Positions 62,201-64,000 of a stretch of DNA of 64,000 bases are shown piece after piece. The stretch comes from Paracoccus alkenifer (GTDB lineage Bacteria; Pseudomonadota; Alphaproteobacteria; Rhodobacterales; Rhodobacteraceae): positions 69,501 through 133,500 of the forward strand of contig NZ_FNXG01000003.1 of assembly GCF_900108405.1 (NCBI RefSeq), written 5' to 3'. Positions within the stretch are counted from its first letter, which is position 1, and every line of letters starts with the position of its first letter. A model generated the notes under the pieces. The model did no database searches. It was given only the letters and a program-made list of their open reading frames with translations, and was not told the DNA's origin. The translations under genes and the position numbers were made by a program.

Positions 62201-63018
62201 GCCGCATCCTCGCCACCGCGGCATCCGAATTCCGCATCGCGTTGCGCAACCGCTGGGTGGCCATCGCCACGGCGCTGATGGTGCTGTTTTCGCTGGTGCT
62301 GGCCGCCACGGGCGCCGCGCCGACCGGCGACGTGGGCGTGGACCCGCTGTCGGTCACGGTCGTGTCGCTGACCTCGCTGGCCGTTTATCTGGTGCCGCTG
62401 CTGGCCCTGCTGATGAGCTTTGACGCCATCGCCGGCGAGGTCGAGCGCGGCACCCTGCCCCTGCTGCTGACCTATCCGGTGTCGCGGTTGCAGATCCTGC
62501 TGGGCAAGCTGCTGGCGCATCTGGCGATCCTGACGCTGGCGCTGGTCTTGGGCTATGGCGCGGCGGGGGTGATGGCGTTCATCACCGACCCGGCCTCGAT
62601 CACCGCGCTGCCGTCGCTGTGGCGGCTGATCTGGACCTCGGTCCTGCTGGGCGCGGCGTTTCTGGGGCTGGGCTATACGCTGTCGTCGCTGTCGAGGCGC
62701 CCTTCGGGGGCGGCGGGGCTGGCGATGGGGCTGTGGCTGCTGTTCGTGGTGCTTTACGATCTGGGGCTGCTAGCGATGGTGGTCACCGACGGCGGCGGCG
62801 CGCTGACCACCCATGTGCTGCCGGTGGCGCTGCTGGCCAACCCGGCCGATGCGTTCCGCCTGTTCAACCTGTCCGCCGCCCACGCCGTGGCCGAGGCCGG
62901 CGGCATCGGCGGCGCCGCCCATGCCATTGCGCTGTGGAAATCCGCGGCCTCGCTGGTGCTGTGGCCGGTGGCGGCGCTGTTTCTGGCCTGGGCCGCATTC
63001 CGCAAGGTGACGCCATGA
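62197..63018 (+). CDS. nosY: NosY, ABC transporter permease for CuZ assembly
   Basis: This 273-aa membrane protein has six hydrophobic segments and belongs to the ABC-2 type permeases. An N-terminal cytoplasmic EFRIALRNRW helix and FDAIAGEVERGTLPLLLTYPVSR are typical of this class. It pairs with NosF. Its start and stop overlap nosF and nosL by ATGA. Confidence 0.95.
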   Translation: MSRILATAASEFRIALRNRWVAIATALMVLFSLVLAATGAAPTGDVGVDPLSVTVVSLTSLAVYLVPLLALLMSFDAIAGEVERGTLPLLLTYPVSRLQILLGKLLAHLAILTLALVLGYGAAGVMAFITDPASITALPSLWRLIWTSVLLGAAFLGLGYTLSSLSRRPSGAAGLAMGLWLLFVVLYDLGLLAMVVTDGGGALTTHVLPVALLANPADAFRLFNLSAAHAVAEAGGIGGAAHAIALWKSAASLVLWPVAALFLAWAAFRKVTP

Positions 63019-63578
63019 AGCTGCTGCCGCTTGCCCTGCTGCTGGCCGCCCTGACGCTGTCCGCCTGCAAGGAGGAGGTGGCGCAGGACATCGGCCCGCA
63101 GGAATTCACCGCCGAATCGCTGGGGCATTACTGCCAGATGAACCTGCTGGAACACCCCGGCCCCAAGGCGCAGGTGGTGCTTGAGGGGATGCCCACGCTG
63201 TTCTTCAGCCAGGTCCGCGACGCCGTCGCCTATACCCGCGCGCCCGAACAGATGGCCCCGATCCTTGCCGTCTATGTCAACGACATGGGTGCGCCCGGCG
63301 CCAGCTGGGACGTGCCCGGCGTGGGCAACTGGATCGACGCGAAAGCTGCGTTCTTCGTCGTCGGCTCGGCGCGCGAAGGCGGGATGGGCGCCCCCGAAAC
63401 CGTGCCGTTTTCCTCGCGCGAGGCCGCGCAGGCGTTTGCCGATGCCGAGGGCGGGACCGTGCTGGAACTGGGCGCGATCCGCGACGACATGGTGCTGGCC
63501 CCCGTCGACATGGGCGACGAGGATGATGACGATTACCTGCGGCGCCTGCGCGCCCTTTCCCAACCCGCCGGAGGTTGA
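63015..63578 (+). CDS. nosL: NosL, copper chaperone lipoprotein
   Basis: This 187-aa protein has a lipoprotein leader with the lipobox LSAC (Cys at about 19). The copper-binding segment is HYCQMNLLEHPGPKAQV. NosL supplies Cu(I) to the NosDFY system. It ends in an acidic GDEDDDDY stretch and lies one base before nosX. Confidence 0.95.
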   Translation: MKLLPLALLLAALTLSACKEEVAQDIGPQEFTAESLGHYCQMNLLEHPGPKAQVVLEGMPTLFFSQVRDAVAYTRAPEQMAPILAVYVNDMGAPGASWDVPGVGNWIDAKAAFFVVGSAREGGMGAPETVPFSSREAAQAFADAEGGTVLELGAIRDDMVLAPVDMGDEDDDDYLRRLRALSQPAGG

Positions 63579-63579
63579 C

Positions 63580-64000
63580 ATGCTGACCCGCCGCCGCCTG
63601 CTGACGATTTCCGCCGCACTGGCCCTGACCCCCGCCGCCCTGCGCGCCGGCACCCCTCCGCCCGCCGAGCGGCTGTGGTCGGGGCAGGCGCTGGGGGCGC
63701 GCGCCTCGATCCGGCTTGCGCATCCCGACGCGCAGGCGATCTCGGGGCGGGTGCTGGCCGAGATCGACCGGCTGGAAAATATCCTTAGCCTTTACCGCCC
63801 GGACAGCGCGCTGGCGCGGCTGAACCGCGACGGCGCGCTGGACGCCCCGCCCTTTGAGCTGCTGGAATGCCTGTCGCTGGCCGGCGCGGTGCATGGCGCC
63901 AGCGGCGGGCGGTTCGACCCCAGCGTGCAGCCGCTGTGGGCGCTGTGGGCGGAATCGGCCGCCGCCGGCCACCAGCCCGCGCCCGCCGAGATCGCGGCCC
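63580..64000 (+). CDS. nosX: NosX, ApbE-type FAD:protein FMN transferase (3' end cut off)
   Basis: The first 140 codons are present. A Tat-like leader (RRRLLTISAALALTPAAL) is followed by the ApbE domain with LSLYRPDSALARLNRDG and GGRFDPSVQPLW. It should attach FMN to NosR. It is a paralogue of the NirX in this window; the sequence runs off the window edge without a stop. Confidence 0.92.
   Translation, partial: MLTRRRLLTISAALALTPAALRAGTPPPAERLWSGQALGARASIRLAHPDAQAISGRVLAEIDRLENILSLYRPDSALARLNRDGALDAPPFELLECLSLAGAVHGASGGRFDPSVQPLWALWAESAAAGHQPAPAEIAA

Overview
The window is chromosomal DNA of very high G+C content from a denitrifying alphaproteobacterium of the Rhodobacterales, most likely a Paracoccus species. 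The main reasons are a Paracoccus-type bc1 operon whose cytochrome c1 carries a very long acidic insert, a NirDL fusion with separate NirG and NirH, and a cd1 nitrite reductase and NorC that resemble the Paracoccus proteins I remember. No tRNA, rRNA, CRISPR array, insertion sequence or prophage gene was seen.

The first half (1-33.4 kb) is housekeeping. It starts with a cut-off OmpA-family gene. Next come prmA-msrA, a P1-family peptidase, a succinate-semialdehyde dehydrogenase and a thiolase. A STAS/anti-sigma-kinase pair precedes the cytochrome bc1 operon fbcFBC. After that come an S49 peptidase, a 37-aa membrane ORF, an SDR and uvrC. A periplasmic protein with 19 MORN repeats precedes an NAD salvage group (nadE, pncB, pncA). 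Then come trhO, maeB, mutS, a TrcR-type regulator, an RNase T2, a quinone oxidoreductase with a COQ9-like gene, rpsU, an Lrp regulator, mscL and a GST.

The second half (33.4-64 kb) is one continuous denitrification island: an NNR-type Crp/Fnr regulator; norCBQDEF (minus strand); nirI-nnrS-nirX (minus strand); nirS-E-C-F-DL-G-H-J-N plus a 70-aa membrane ORF (plus strand); a minus-strand pair made of a Tat-exported type II sulfide:quinone oxidoreductase-like protein and a small membrane protein; and nosR-Z-D-F-Y-L-X (plus strand, cut at the window edge). Together these genes encode nitrite to NO, NO to N2O and N2O to N2, with heme d1 synthesis, CuZ maturation, electron supply through NirI/NosR and their ApbE flavin transferases, and control by NNR. 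NNR/FNR-type boxes lie 62-70 bases ahead of norC, nirS and nosR. The cytochrome bc1 complex upstream would feed electrons to the periplasmic reductases.

Three things stand out. (1) NadE has an intact synthetase domain, but all three catalytic residues of its glutaminase domain are replaced. (2) A dispersed intergenic element (a GC hairpin, then CCCCCGGGATATTT, then an A-rich arm) occurs at ten places. Between three convergent gene pairs it forms matched inverted arms, it interrupts the nor operon, and one copy is translated as the start of NirN. (3) NirI has lost the SGA part of the flavinylation motif that NosR keeps.
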